NCBI GenBank assembly: GCA_021396245.1
Contig: WNYE01000104.1
Location: 62,001 to 126,000, forward strand
DNA from: Sporothrix humicola
Lineage: Eukaryota > Ascomycota > Sordariomycetes > Ophiostomatales > Ophiostomataceae
Direction: 5' to 3'
Length of the DNA: 64,000 bases
In this document: in pieces, positions 1 to 11,460 of the stretch
Layout of the letters: every line of letters begins with the position of its first letter
How positions within the stretch are numbered: the first letter of the stretch is position 1
Notes under the pieces: model-generated
What the model was told of the DNA's origin: nothing
Databases searched by the model: none
The model's input: only the letters and a program-made list of their open reading frames with translations
Translations under genes and position numbers: made by a program

Positions 1-1683
1 GAGCGTAGTGTATATTAGTCGTTTTTTTAGCAATTCCTTTATGTCTCTATGTTCAGAGTTCATCACTGAATGTGAAGATATCCACAAAGAAAACCAACCC
101 GTCTGCCAGTATTTATCCCTAATCTTTAGAAGAATAATACAAAGTTGTTACAAAAGCCCAGGTCGTAATATTCCAAGTGCCGACGGATAACGCAGATATG
201 TTTTGGTCCATTTCCTATCGAAATGCCCGTCTCTGTTCTGGCACAGCCAACAAACAGCCAGCAAAGGGTGATAACAAAAAGGAAAAGACCATGAAAATCA
301 ATACTGCTACTCCCACCTTCATATACCTTGGTGTGCATTTAGTGCAGAGGTCGACACATACACGGTAACACCAAGTCGCCGTTTCGTACTTCAGTGTCCG
401 ATATTAAGTCGACAAACCGGGGAGTGGTCATCCGACACCCCCTCCCCTACGCTTGGTTGTTTTCTTAATTCGCGAAGAAACAATGCTGAATAGATCACTA
501 TAGGATATTGCCCTTTCTGAAATTCTAAGTCCTCATTTTCAGCCCCGGCTCTATCTCTGAGGAGCGCCACAAAATAATGCGGAGGTCTTGATCATACTCC
601 GTAGTCGTTTTAAATGGCCTCACACGTCATTTTCTATGCTTTCCGCCGCCAAATCGGCTCATTTTTTGACCCTAATAACATGTTGTGCCCTCCAGAGGAA
701 GCACTCGAAGCTGTTAATGTTTTCCAGCCTCCCAGCCTGCTTTGCTTCGGTGATTTCGTGGGCTTTACGGTTTCTGCCGCTTTGGTGCGCGTAAGACAGT
801 AGGCGATGACCCGTGTGTTATCTACATACGTTGTACATTCAGTGTTGTGAGCAAACTAAAACATTGACAGCTTCATCGTGAGATCTCTCCAGTATGACCC
901 TAAATGATTACTGGAACCGTGTGGCCGGTACGCGGCTCGCAATTATTCTCTAATCTTGATCAAGCTGCATAATGATCGCCGGCAAGCAGGCCGAATCTAG
1001 CCTCCAAAAAAGGGCCGCAGATACTGGATGTTGGGTAAAATATGCTCGTGAGGGCGTCAACCTTGGCAGCTTTCCTCGCTGCCAAGGACTTGGGGTTCCG
1101 GAAAACATTCTCAGTTCAGAATCGATGTGAAAACCTTTCTATCCTCAACACCCCTATTTTGATGGATCTAGACCCGGCGATGTGGTATCGAGGATGGCTG
1201 GCTGCTTGGCCAGTGTACGGACACGGCTCTAAGAAAGGGGCAAGTGACATGGTTGTGGATGGTGTCAAAGCAAAGAGAAATACGGGGAGTATGTTGGAGA
1301 CGAAGGAGAATCGACGAGAAGTGCGTACCCTATCTGCAGGGCCGTTGACCAGGCGTAACTAGAATTTCCGTGGGCCCATTATCATTTGATTATGAAGCGT
1401 GACCTCCGGCCGTGGTGGACTGACATATCATTCAGCCATCTCCATCGTTTATTGTGCAAAGTGGCTTTTCGCAATACGCACCATCATGTCGCCACTATCA
1501 TGCCCAAGGACGCAGATATACAAACTGATTGAGTAATATACGAAAAGTACTATGTACAATTTGGAATCGAATCGAACAGCTGGGCCACAGCCCCCGACGT
1601 CTTTTATCACTTCGACATATCCTTATCCAACCTTGGACTTGAGCCACATCCCACTACGACAGTACAGGGGAGCACACAGTTCT
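1..1683. other. Intergenic, no supported gene
   Basis: The open frames here are short, lack domain-like composition and have no plausible splice partners. One exact copy of the interspersed 9-mer TACTCCGTA lies at 595-603. The right end is the 3' flank of the minus-strand lactonase-like gene. Confidence 0.5.
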
Positions 1684-2964
1684 TTACTCGTCCCAAATGA
1701 CGGCACTGAGACCATCCTCGTTTCCAGGGACGCCAGGCGTGCCGACAACCAAGTTCACAACAAGGTCACCCAGCCGCCCTGTCGTCACGTTCCGCTCGAC
1801 AATCGCCACGTTTGACGATGTCTGGCCGCCAAAGGCCACAAGATCGCCAGCCTTGTTGATCTGGAACGTGCGCGTGTAGTATGCATGCGCGTTTGTCGAC
1901 TCCAGGAACGACAGCGCGCCCGTCGATGGGTCCACGGCGTACGTCGCCACTGAGTCTTGCTGGGCGCCAAACGACTTGTCGTTGCGGTTCGTGGCATACA
2001 CAAAGTTGCCTGCCGTGTGCACCTCGGCCGTCTTGCTGTTGGCTGGTGCGGACTTGCCCGCCGGGTATGCGGACAGTGACTGCGTCTTCTTGAGCAACAG
2101 ACATCCACCGCCAGCCGGGTACGTTGCCTGCCACGCTGTCACGCTGTTGGCCAGTTCGTTGGCAATGTACAGCATTGTGCCGTCGGTAGAGCCCTCCTTG
2201 GGCACCCACCACGAGCCGTGGCGCGGGCCGTCAGCAGCGCCAGTCTGTGCCGACGGGCACTCAGTCAGCTTGCCGTCAGCAGCGCTGATGCTGAAAATGC
2301 GGATCAGGTCGGCGCCCAGATCGGCACTGAGCAAAAACTTGCCCGACGGGTCGGTGAACGTCGAGTGAGGGTGCGGCTTGTCCTGCCGACCACGGTTGGG
2401 GCCGGGGCCCGACATTGTGTAGTGGAACCGCTGGAGGTTGGTGCCACCGCCGAGTGGCAGTTTGAATGTGGCAATGGCCGAGGGGTCGCTGTTTTGTTAG
2501 GATTACTTTCTTCTTTCGGTCTTTTCCCATTCCTGTCTTCTCCCTTGTTTTCTCCCCATGCGAGGAACTTACTACTCAGCGGCGGCAATGAAGCCCTTGC
2601 CGTCGCTGCCGCCGTAAAGAGTGCTGTGCAGCTCACCACCCGGCGTCCTGTCCGTGCCGGACACCTTGAGTGCGCCGTTGGCGCCGACAGACAGAGCCGT
2701 CAGGGTCGAACCAGTGTTGGCGCCGCTCTCGTCAGTGCAGTAGATCATCCCACCGGCCTTGTCAAGTGTCAACCAGCTGGGCATCTGCCCGCACGCCTTG
2801 ACGCTGGATGTCACAGCCAGAGTGGGAGTACCGCTGCCCGTAGTCAGGGCCAGCGTATAAAGGTTGCCGTTGTAGTGCGACACAAAGAGGTTGGAAGTGG
2901 CTGCCATCGACACGGCTGGCACAAGGCACAGGAGCGCCGAGAGTGATGACTTGAAAGAGACCAT
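1684..2964 (-). CDS. Secreted lactonase-like seven-bladed beta-propeller protein
   Basis: Two exons: 2964-2573 and 2488-1684, giving 398 aa. The 84-bp intron has a GTAAGT donor at 2572 and a CAG acceptor, and it restores the frame through a split Tyr codon. I chose the ATG at 2964 because it begins a clear signal peptide (MVSFKSSLSALLCLVPAVSMA). The mature part reads as successive propeller blades: SNLFVSHYNGNLYTLAL near the N-terminus, HPHSTFTDPSGKFLLSADLG in the middle and NFVYATNRNDKS further on. These are typical of the fungal lactonase / 3-carboxy-cis,cis-muconate cyclase-like family (6-phosphogluconolactonase fold). Known members open lactones or cyclise muconates; many fungal copies are secreted and have no proven substrate. 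It is transcribed away from the AA7 oxidase at 6451, which could produce aldonolactones; that partnership is inference. Confidence 0.85.
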
Positions 2965-3589
2965 AATGGGCAGATTTCTTTGAAATTGCACGGTTTTTTT
3001 CTTTTTCTCTCTCTCTTTCTCTCTATGTCTCTGTCTCTGTACCTATGTCTTTGTGCCCCCCTTTGATTCTTATCGGCAGAGTGCCTGGACGTATAGATTG
3101 AACGACGAGATATCGACGAAAGAACACACCAGCGAGCGTGTTGGTCGGCCTTTCGATCAGCTGAGGATTATGCGGTTGACAACAAAGTTGACAGAAAATA
3201 GAAGAGGGACAAGGCCAAAACAAATAGAAAGAAGAAAAACAGGCCATCCAGCACCTAGACATAATATTAGGCGGGGAAAAGGGTATTCGGGGAGAGAAAA
3301 TGGCCCAGGTTTGAGCCGTATTGTTATGGAATGAGGGCTGCCAGGAAAAGAGGGGGACGGCTTGATGAACGACGCGCTTCAAAGGATGAGAAAAAATTGT
3401 GCTCTTGAAAGAAAGAGGCACCAAGACCGAGAAGACAATATACGGCCATGTGCCTGGAAGATGCTTTAAAAAATTCATATCGATATATGGAGGTGCCAGG
3501 AACTCGTGCGGAGAAGCAATACCGGCCGGGAAAGCTCCTGAGATGATTGTTTTCGTGGGGTAGGCGAGAGCGGGCTCAACTGTCTTTTT

Positions 3590-3690
3590 TCTCTCCCTCC
3601 GCTTTTCTTCTTTTTTGTCCGTTTTTTTTTCTCTCTTTTCTTTTCCTTTCTTTTCTCTTTCTTTCTTTCTTTCTTTCTTTCTTTTTTCCT
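3590..3690. repeat. Polypyrimidine tract with (CTTT)n microsatellite
   Basis: An almost pure C/T run on the plus strand ends in about seven CTTT units near 3656-3685. It lies upstream of the lactonase-like gene. On the minus strand it creates a spurious Lys/Glu/Arg-rich open frame. Confidence 0.85.
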
Positions 3691-4135
3691 TCTGTGAGCT
3701 CTAGATGAAACAGGACAAAATACCAAGCGACACCAAAGGATAAGTGCAAAAATAATGGTACGTGACTACATACTATCGAGGTTGCATTTGACAGCTTGCC
3801 GCATAAAAACAACACACATATATGGTGAGGTCGAGGCTAAACAGAACGTGGTTAAGGCGTACAAATCTCATTATCCGTATTGCAAAGCTGATGTTTAGCT
3901 TAAAAGGCTTTGGGAAAATGGGAGAAATAAAATAAGCGAAGGGCAAGAACTCTAATTGCGGAGGAACCAGCTGGTAAAAGGTAAGGGCAAGCGGTGATCT
4001 TAGATGTAAAGGTGAGCCATGTCCTTTTGACCGAAGCCTGAGCCATCATATGGATGTTTTCTACGGATCTGGTGTTGACTTTTCATATGATCTGCCTCCT
4101 TGCAAATATATACAAGCTCAAACTGCCACCCTTCC

Positions 4136-4163
<28 letters not shown>
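4136..4163. repeat. A28 homopolymer
   Basis: A run of 28 adenines. I saw no target-site duplication or retroelement body beside it, so it may be a simple poly(dA:dT) tract rather than a retroposition tail. Confidence 0.9.
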
Positions 4164-4166
<3 letters not shown>

Positions 4167-6450
4167 GCGGCTCCCGCACATGGTACTCTTGGCGGAACCA
4201 CGGATACCTCAACCCGCAAATCTGGGCCCCCTTCGGAGTTCATCTAGGCTGGTAAATGCTCGGTTTGGGTAAAATGGGCTTGCCGTGTGAGCTCCGTGCC
4301 GGTTCCAGCGGCCCACGATTAAATATGATCGACTTGTCCCGGAAGCTAAAAGAGGGTAAACGGATAAAATATTTTTGTCGGATTGTTTCTTAATTAGTTC
4401 ATGTTTTTGGTTTGCATTTTCCTTTTTTCTTTTCTTTTCTTTTTTTTGTCCCCATCAATTGGCGAGGTACAAAAAGAAACACCCCAAAGAAAACCAAAAA
4501 AAAAAAAACACTAGGGCTCGTTCTCTGCCACAAGCAGCTTCTTTCTTTCCTTCTTTCTTTCTTACCTTCTGTTTTTTTCTTATATTTTTTTTATGAGAGA
4601 CAAGTGCGGGTTTAAATCAAATCAGGGACCTTTCCCGATTGCTGTCAATTGTACAGCAGATGCACGTTGCTAATTGGCTGAGATATGAAAGAGGCTCTAT
4701 GTTTATTTTACCCCTGAATTAAATTCAAGCCAGAAATTGTAAAAGCCGAAACTGCCGGATTAGGAAGTTACATGGGGCTACACTCTGATATCAACGGTTT
4801 TTGCTAAATCGGTCGTACCTTGCCTGTCTGAGAGCCACCCGGCACCAAAATCCGAAAATTGAGTAGGAAAGAAGTGAAGGTCATACGAGGCCCCTTTCCG
4901 TTCCCAAGTTTGAAGAGCCTCGTGACGTTTGTGCCAACGCCGTCCTCTCAAATGCTCGAATAAGCCAGAACCTCAGAGGTACATCACACAACATGTGCAA
5001 TATGCATTGCCCATATTCCCGGGTCATCGAGGATACCTTTTACGTTCATAAGATCTTAAGATATTTACGACTATGAAATCCTAACAGGCTATATGCACTC
5101 GTCCCACTGCTCCCAATCTGACGCCGCGACGTACTTTCTGCAAATATCGCGAACATGACGGACTAGAGCTGATATTCTGACTCTTTATTTGCAATGGTGA
5201 TCCTTCTACACATAATTGTCTATGTGCGGAAGCGTTCGCTGACTTACTGTGGGGAAACCCACGGCTGGTAATTATGTCGAGGAAAATGTTTATCTAAAAG
5301 GAGAATTTTGAGGCTAGAAAGCGAAGCTCCTTCACGTTCTAATATCAAAAAGTGCAGCCGAGATGAAACTTTCACTCTTGTTTCTAGTTCAACGGCAATT
5401 CCTCCCGGCCAGAGATCTTGAGAAAGATAACTTTTAGCAGCGGGAACCGTCGAAAGAAATCCAGCTCTCCATCTACGCATGGTATATTCTGTCTGCCGCC
5501 TATACTAGCATTTCTTACAACAGCCCAGACTGGCAAACGATCCTAACTACTGCCTATTGCCTCCCGGCTTGATACTTTCCGCTTCGAAAGTGACTGATGG
5601 ATTTATGCCACCGAGAAAACAACAGGGAATCCAATGAAGCCAAGGTAGGAATAGAGGCAGAATGTTTAAACAATCACTTATGGCCCGATGCATTTTTGGT
5701 ACCTTACGATCAATGGGGCGACTTACATGAGTGCCTTTTTTGTTTGAACGGAGAAGGAAGACAAAGGAACGATCTTAGAGACAGGTGTGCTGGTGAGCTC
5801 CTGAGAACGGATCGCGACATGGTAAGTACTAATGTTTTCCCATCGTCCCATATTGCCAATGTTCATTATCCTCACTGCACAGTTTTTTTTTATCATAAAC
5901 TGCAGTTCTCACATCCGGTCCCAACAGAGCGGACACCAGCGAACGCATATTTCTCCGAATGTGCTTCCCCAGTTTTGATCGCCTGAAATAACAAATTCGA
6001 ACACCCACCGCCACGGACATTGTGTTGTTGCTCACACTTTTCTAAAAATCTGGAAGCAAACACATCATACCAAGGACCTGTCTTGATCTAGCATCGTCTA
6101 TCACCCTACTATAAGCACTGAAGTGCGTGGTTCGGATCTTTACAGCACCCGTCTTCGGGCTTCTCAATATCTTTTTAAACAACCACAGAGACCGCTTTGT
6201 CTTGGCCACGGCCGGAAACGGAGGGACAGGAGACACGGGCCAAAAATACCAAAAAAAAAAACAAAAAAAAACCTCTTTCACTTTTGTTCCAACCCTAATT
6301 TGCGGCCTCCACAAGTTCGTCGTCGTCTAGACTTCAAAACGAGGTTTAATCCCATTTTCCATTCTGCTCAACCAGATTTTATCGCTCCCTGGCAGGCTAT
6401 TATCAGCACCGTTTATCATAGCAGCGTGTCGTCAGGAATACACTTTTACA

Positions 6451-8079
6451 ATGGGCAGCTCTCGTGGTGTAGTTGCTTCGTTGTGGCTCTTGCAGCTGCT
6501 AGGGCAAACCCACTTTAGCTTTGCTTCTCCTCTTGATGTGAACGCGGCTCTTGAAGACTGTCTCAATACAGCTTCAGTGCCGCTGGATACTCAAGGAACC
6601 GCAGATTGGACTCAAGACGTGGCGCCATTCAACCTTCGACTCAACTACACCCCTATCGCCATTGCTGTCCCAACTACGATCAAGCATATCCAGGATGCAG
6701 TGAGTTGTGCGGCCAAACTGGGCGTGAAAGCAAATCCAAAATGCGGTGGCCACAGCTACGCATCGTTCGGACTGGGCGGCGAGGACGGCCACTTGATCAT
6801 CGAGATGGACCGCATGGACTCGGTCGTGCTCGATAATAGCACGGGAATTGCCACGGTTCAGGGAGGTGCTCGTCTGGGGCATATCGCTGCGGAGCTGTAT
6901 GCCAAGGGGAAGCGCGACTTCAGCCATGGCACATGTCCTGGCGTTGGCGTTGGCGGCCACGTATTGCACGGCGGGTTTGGCGTCAGCTCGCATACACAGG
7001 GTCTTGCACTGGACTTTATCGTCGGCCTTAAAGTGGTGCTGTCCAACTCAACCGTCGTCGACTGCTCCGAAACAGAAAACCCGGAACTGTTCTGGGCTCT
7101 GCGCGGCGCGGGCTCATCCTACGGCGTGGTGGTAGAATTCAAGTTCCGCACGTTTACGGTGCCTGAGGTTGTGACCTTCTACTCAGCAGCAATCAATTGG
7201 AAACAAGAGAAGGCGATTGACGGCGTCAAGGCATTCCAAGAGTTTGCTGAGAGCGGCATGCCGAATGAGCTGAACTTGCGCTTGTTCATTACAAAGGATT
7301 TTGCGAACTTTGAAGGCTTGTACTGGGGCAACAAGACGGGTCTACAGGCGGCCATTGCGCCTCTGCTGAACAAAACAGGTGCAAAACTGGTGCTGGCTCA
7401 GCAAGGCACCTGGCTTGAGCAGACTGAACATTTCGGCAACGGCATGGACCTGAACCAAACGCATCCCTACAACATGGTGAGAATTTCTTCCGCATGCATT
7501 CCGTTCGATTTTTGTGCCCTGCTGACAATATAGCACGAAACGTTTTATTCATCGAGCCTGTACACCAACAAGTTCTCCGACGACCAAGTGAATGCATTCG
7601 TCAACTACTGGTACGGGACTGGCAAAGCCACCAAGCGTGACTGGTATGCACAGATCGATGTGCATGGCGGCAAGAACAATGCCATTGGCCGCATAGCTCA
7701 GAACGCCACGGCATACGCTCACCGTGACTTTTTGCTCATGACCAACTTTTACGACCGTGTCGATACCGGCTCCTACCCTGCCGACGGATTCTCGTTCCTG
7801 GACAACTTTACAGCCAACATCACGGGTAGTTTGAAGCCGTCGCAGTGGGGCCAGTATGTTAACTACCCGGATCCGCGACTCAGCCAGGCGGCGGCACAGA
7901 ACAACTACTGGAGCATGCACTTGGACCGGCTGCAGCAGCTCAAGGCAAGCGTGGACCCCGGCAATCTGTTCCACTACCCACAGGGCATCATGCCGGCAAA
8001 AGCCGCTGGCACAAGTACAAGCACAGCTTCAACGGCCCCACCGTCGGCGACGGCGACAGCTGAAGCGCCGATGGTGTAG
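6451..8079 (+). CDS. Secreted AA7-type oligosaccharide oxidase with bicovalent FAD (glucooligosaccharide oxidase-like)
   Basis: Two exons, 6451-7476 and 7534-8079, give 523 aa. The 57-bp GT-AG intron keeps the frame. A signal peptide ends near residue 26 (...HFSFA|SPLDV). A PCMH-type FAD-binding domain follows from about residue 65. His101 in KCGGHSYASFG and Cys162 in GTCPGVGVGGH match the two FAD attachment residues of glucooligosaccharide oxidase, so bicovalent FAD is expected. The C-terminal BBE-type segment includes NNYWSMHLDRLQ and ends VDPGNLFHYPQGI, followed by a short Ser/Thr/Ala tail. Family members oxidise the reducing-end C1 of cello-, xylo- or chito-oligosaccharides to lactones with release of H2O2, outside the cell. 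The exact sugar cannot be read from sequence. Several N-x-S/T sites suggest N-glycosylation. An AATAAA lies at 8119-8124. Confidence 0.93.
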
Positions 8080-9741
8080 ATCAACATGACTCAGGATGTT
8101 TGATGACAGGGCCAGGCGAATAAAAGTGTGAGCGAAGGAAGATCCATATGCGTTTGTCCTTTGTCTTCTTCTTTTTCTTCTTATTCTCTTCTTTTCTTCT
8201 TCTTCTTTTTTCCTCTTCTTCCTTTTTCTTCTTCTTGTTTTTCGTTCGTATTGCATGGCTGGATTTTTCGGCCATTTAATGTAGTGTTGGGAGTCTGGTA
8301 GAGGGATGAGTTCAAATGCGAAGACAATGATGTTGTACGCCGTACGTCCAGGGACGTCGTATTGCACTGAAGGCGGAGCTGTTAGAAATTGCATACCACA
8401 TACACATTACCCTTTGAACATGTATCTGGATTTTATGGATCTGTTAATCTGCTGTCTCGACGAGCACTCTAAAGGCCCAAGTCTGAACTGTTAGTTTTGA
8501 TACGTTGATATGGCGACAACGGCACCGTTGTTGCTATTGACACTATAACCACTACAACAATGGTCGAAAATATGAAGAGGTGGCTGATTGCATACATTTT
8601 TGATTCCACTTTTACCATCATTTTGTCACCTGCATTTCTGAAAGATGCCCAATCACCGAATGGGATGCCATAAAATGCTTTAGTTGTTTTCCTGTGCCCG
8701 GGCCGGGGTCGGCACCGAAACCATTTCAGAACTGTAGTATTAACATATCATGCAAGTTCACGACACTTGCCCTCTTTGTATGACATGTGTGTGCTCTTGC
8801 GCCTTTTGGGGGTGCTCTGATGCTCATGTTCCTGGCGTTACCTCATTTTTACTATGCCTGATTCGTCCTAAGAAGATTGAAGATTGCTTGAAAGCCAGAC
8901 ACACTAGGGGCGGCTGCTACGCGATCGGTTGGCACCGACCTCCGATGTTGGAGGGGAAAGATTGACAATAGAAAATAGAGAGGACATGGAGGGCGCACGG
9001 AGGGCGTTAAAGCTTAAATGCGAAGTTAAGAAAAAGGCGTCCTAAGGGCCGGCATCGCATCGCTTCATCGGCGGGCTGCATCGCGTCATAGGTGGCTCCT
9101 GCCCTTTTGCAACTCCACTACTGCTGTGTGCCTGCTGAAGTAGGGTGGGCGACGAGCGGCTTGCCCGCCCGCCCAAGCACCTTCCCCCACCTTCGAGTCG
9201 GGGCCGTCCTAGGCGATTGCTAATCGGCCTGTCGTGGCTTCTCCGCAGCCGTTGCTCGCCATAATCCCGACCATTGTCCCACTATCGCGACAGACGGCCA
9301 TTCAGGGCCAAGATTGCATGCCTCATGATTTGCCTCATGGATTTTGGCTCATGATTTCGAGATTTCCCCGCCGGTGTCGCCAGACCCTAACCTTCCTCGT
9401 CTGCCCTTTTCTTCGCTACATACATGCAATAGCTGTCATGCAATCGGGACTCGTTAGCCATTCTTGATATTTTGCGTCCATTTCACCACTTTATCCTTTT
9501 GTTTCTATTTGGCGTCTGGCTTGCACCTTCCTGTTTTTTGCCCTTTTTTGGCTCCTTCCCTCTAGAGCTTTGGTTCCCGCCCCCGTATCTTCAAGCTCCG
9601 CACAGCGAGATAAACGGCGCTCGGCGTCTGTAAGAGCTTCTTCGTCCCGCCCCCCGATTTCGTCTTACTCTTGTTTTTAACCCCCTTCTGCCCTTTTTCT
9701 TTCCTTCTTTTCTACTCTCTTTCCACACACGTCTTTCTCCC
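8080..9741. other. Intergenic, AA7 3' flank and dehydrogenase 5' leader
   Basis: Contains a TTC/TTCTT-rich pyrimidine tract at about 8165-8245, then unremarkable sequence. From about 9470 a C/T-rich stretch runs into the dehydrogenase start codon and looks like a promoter or 5' leader. I see no supported coding frame. Confidence 0.5.
8119..8124 (+). terminator. Putative polyadenylation signal AATAAA
   Basis: An AATAAA hexamer sits 40 nt after the stop of the AA7 oxidase gene, a plausible distance for 3' end formation. Fungal poly(A) signals are degenerate, so this is only suggestive. Confidence 0.35.
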
Positions 9742-11242
9742 ATGGACTCTGACGGCAGAACAATCCGCCCCTCTTCATCCCTCGCCATCGACCTCACACT
9801 CAAAGGACCCAGCAGCCACATTGAAGCAAGCCCAGACGCCGTCACCAATCCGGCCAAGCCCACCTCCCACACAATGACAGCCACGAACCTCGTCACCCCG
9901 CCGGCGACGACGCCCGCCACTCCCAGCAAGCTCGCCCTTGGTCTCGACAACGACGTCCTTCTCATCACGTCCCCACGGGCGCCGGCGCAAAAGTGGATTG
10001 ACCACATCGAGGCCAAGTTCCCCGGGCTGCGTGTCATCTACCGTGAGCTGCAGTGGGGCAACTTGCTTGCCGCCGACGCCCTGACTGAGGACGACTGGCG
10101 TTCTGTCACGGTCCTGCTGACGACCGGCTTTTCTCTGCCAAAGAACCCGGCCGACGTGCCCAAGTTGCGTTATGTGCAGCTCTTCAGCGCAGGCGCAAAC
10201 TTGATTATCAAGGAGCCGCTGTTCACTGACACGGATATTGTCTTTGCGACAGCCAATGGCGTCCACGGGTGAGTTGCACACGCCGGCAATCATGCGTATT
10301 GTGCGTTTCGAGGTACACCCACTTACTGATCAATAGGCCCCAAATCACGGAATGGATCATTGCGACCTACCTCGCATTCAACCACCAGCGTAAGCCTTTC
10401 AGCCTTTCACCTCCCCCGCTGGGATAGAGGTGTTGATATCTACCATTTTCTTCCCACCAAGCTGACAATCAAGTCCCGAGATACCTCGAGCAACAGAAGC
10501 AGGCCACATGGAAGAGGTCTAATGTGGTGACAGAGGACGCCCTGACCCAGAGAGTGTAAGTTGGTAATGCTCGGCCGTATGCGGGATGAAAGTTCCCTCC
10601 AGCTAACCCCGCACTTCCAGGGGTATTCTTGGTTACGGTAGCATCGGCCGCCAGACAGCCCGTGTCGCCACCGCCCTCGGCATGGAGGTCTATGCCTACA
10701 CACTCCACCCCCGTGACACGCCCGAGTCCCGTCGCGACAATGGCTTTGCGCCACCGGGCACCGGCGACCCGGAGGGCATCTACCCGACCAAGTGGTTCTC
10801 CGGTGGCACCCGCGAGGACCGCCATGCTTTCTTGTCGTCCGGCATCGACCTGCTCGTTGTAGCCACTCCGCTCACCGACGGCACCACGCACCTGTTGGGT
10901 GCCGAGGAACTGCGCTTGTTGGGCAGCACCCGTGATGACGGTACCAGGCGGCCGGGTTTCATTAGCAACATCGCGCGTGGCCCCATCGTTGAGACAGACG
11001 CCCTGATCGAGGCACTTGACAAGGGCATTATTCGCGGCGCTGCTCTCGATGTCACAGACCCCGAGCCGCTTCCTGATGGCCACAAGCTATGGGGTGCCAA
11101 GAACCTCATTATCACGCCCCACGTCAGTGGAAACTCGACCAAGTATGACGAACGTGTTCTGCAGATTCTCGAAGACAACCTGCAGCGGTTGAACGATGGG
11201 CGGCCACTGGCTAACCGGGTGAGCCGCAGGGACGGATACTAG
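9742..11242 (+). CDS. D-isomer-specific 2-hydroxyacid dehydrogenase family protein
   Basis: Four exons (9742-10268, 10337-10389, 10462-10555, 10621-11242) give 431 aa; all three introns are GT-AG and the joins give continuous family sequence. The conserved NGVHGPQITEWIIATYLAFN segment spans the first intron. The NAD(P)-binding fold begins GILGYGSIGRQ (Gly229, Gly231, Gly234). The catalytic set is present: Arg344 in NIARGPIVE, Glu373 in DPEPLPDG and His392 in ITPHVSGN. The family reduces 2-keto acids or oxidises D-2-hydroxy acids; glyoxylate/hydroxypyruvate reductase-like activity is possible but substrate is not readable. The protein appears cytosolic. The first 45 residues are Ser/Thr/Pro-rich with no family counterpart that I know, and the Met at 9874 is an alternative start. 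It is convergent with the DUF4419 gene, 218 bp apart. Confidence 0.92.
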
Positions 11243-11460
11243 GGGAGGTGTTTGTTTCCTTACACTTTATTTTCAGTCATCTTCACTTCTCTTCCATACC
11301 CGATTTTCTGGCTATTTCTTCTGCAATCTAATGTCATGGCCACGGCTATCATTTTGGTATTTCTCGTACTGTTCATAATTGGCGGATGCATGCGAATGAT
11401 ATCACTTCACTGCTCAACGCTTTTTTTTCTCTTGCTTTTCACTCGGTCCTCAAACCCAGA

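Larger units (their letters stand above)
2965..6450. other. Long intergenic region between divergent genes
   Basis: This 3.5-kb stretch separates the divergent lactonase-like and AA7 oxidase genes and must hold both promoters. It contains pyrimidine tracts (about 3590-3690), an A28 run at 4136-4163 and further homopolymers near 4430-4590. The open frame at 5597-5986 begins with ATG but shows no recognisable domain. I see no supported gene. Confidence 0.5.

Noticed and set aside
5597..5986. 129-aa ATG-initiated open frame
   Set aside because: No signal peptide, domain or conserved-looking segment, and AT-rich codon use unlike the real genes here.
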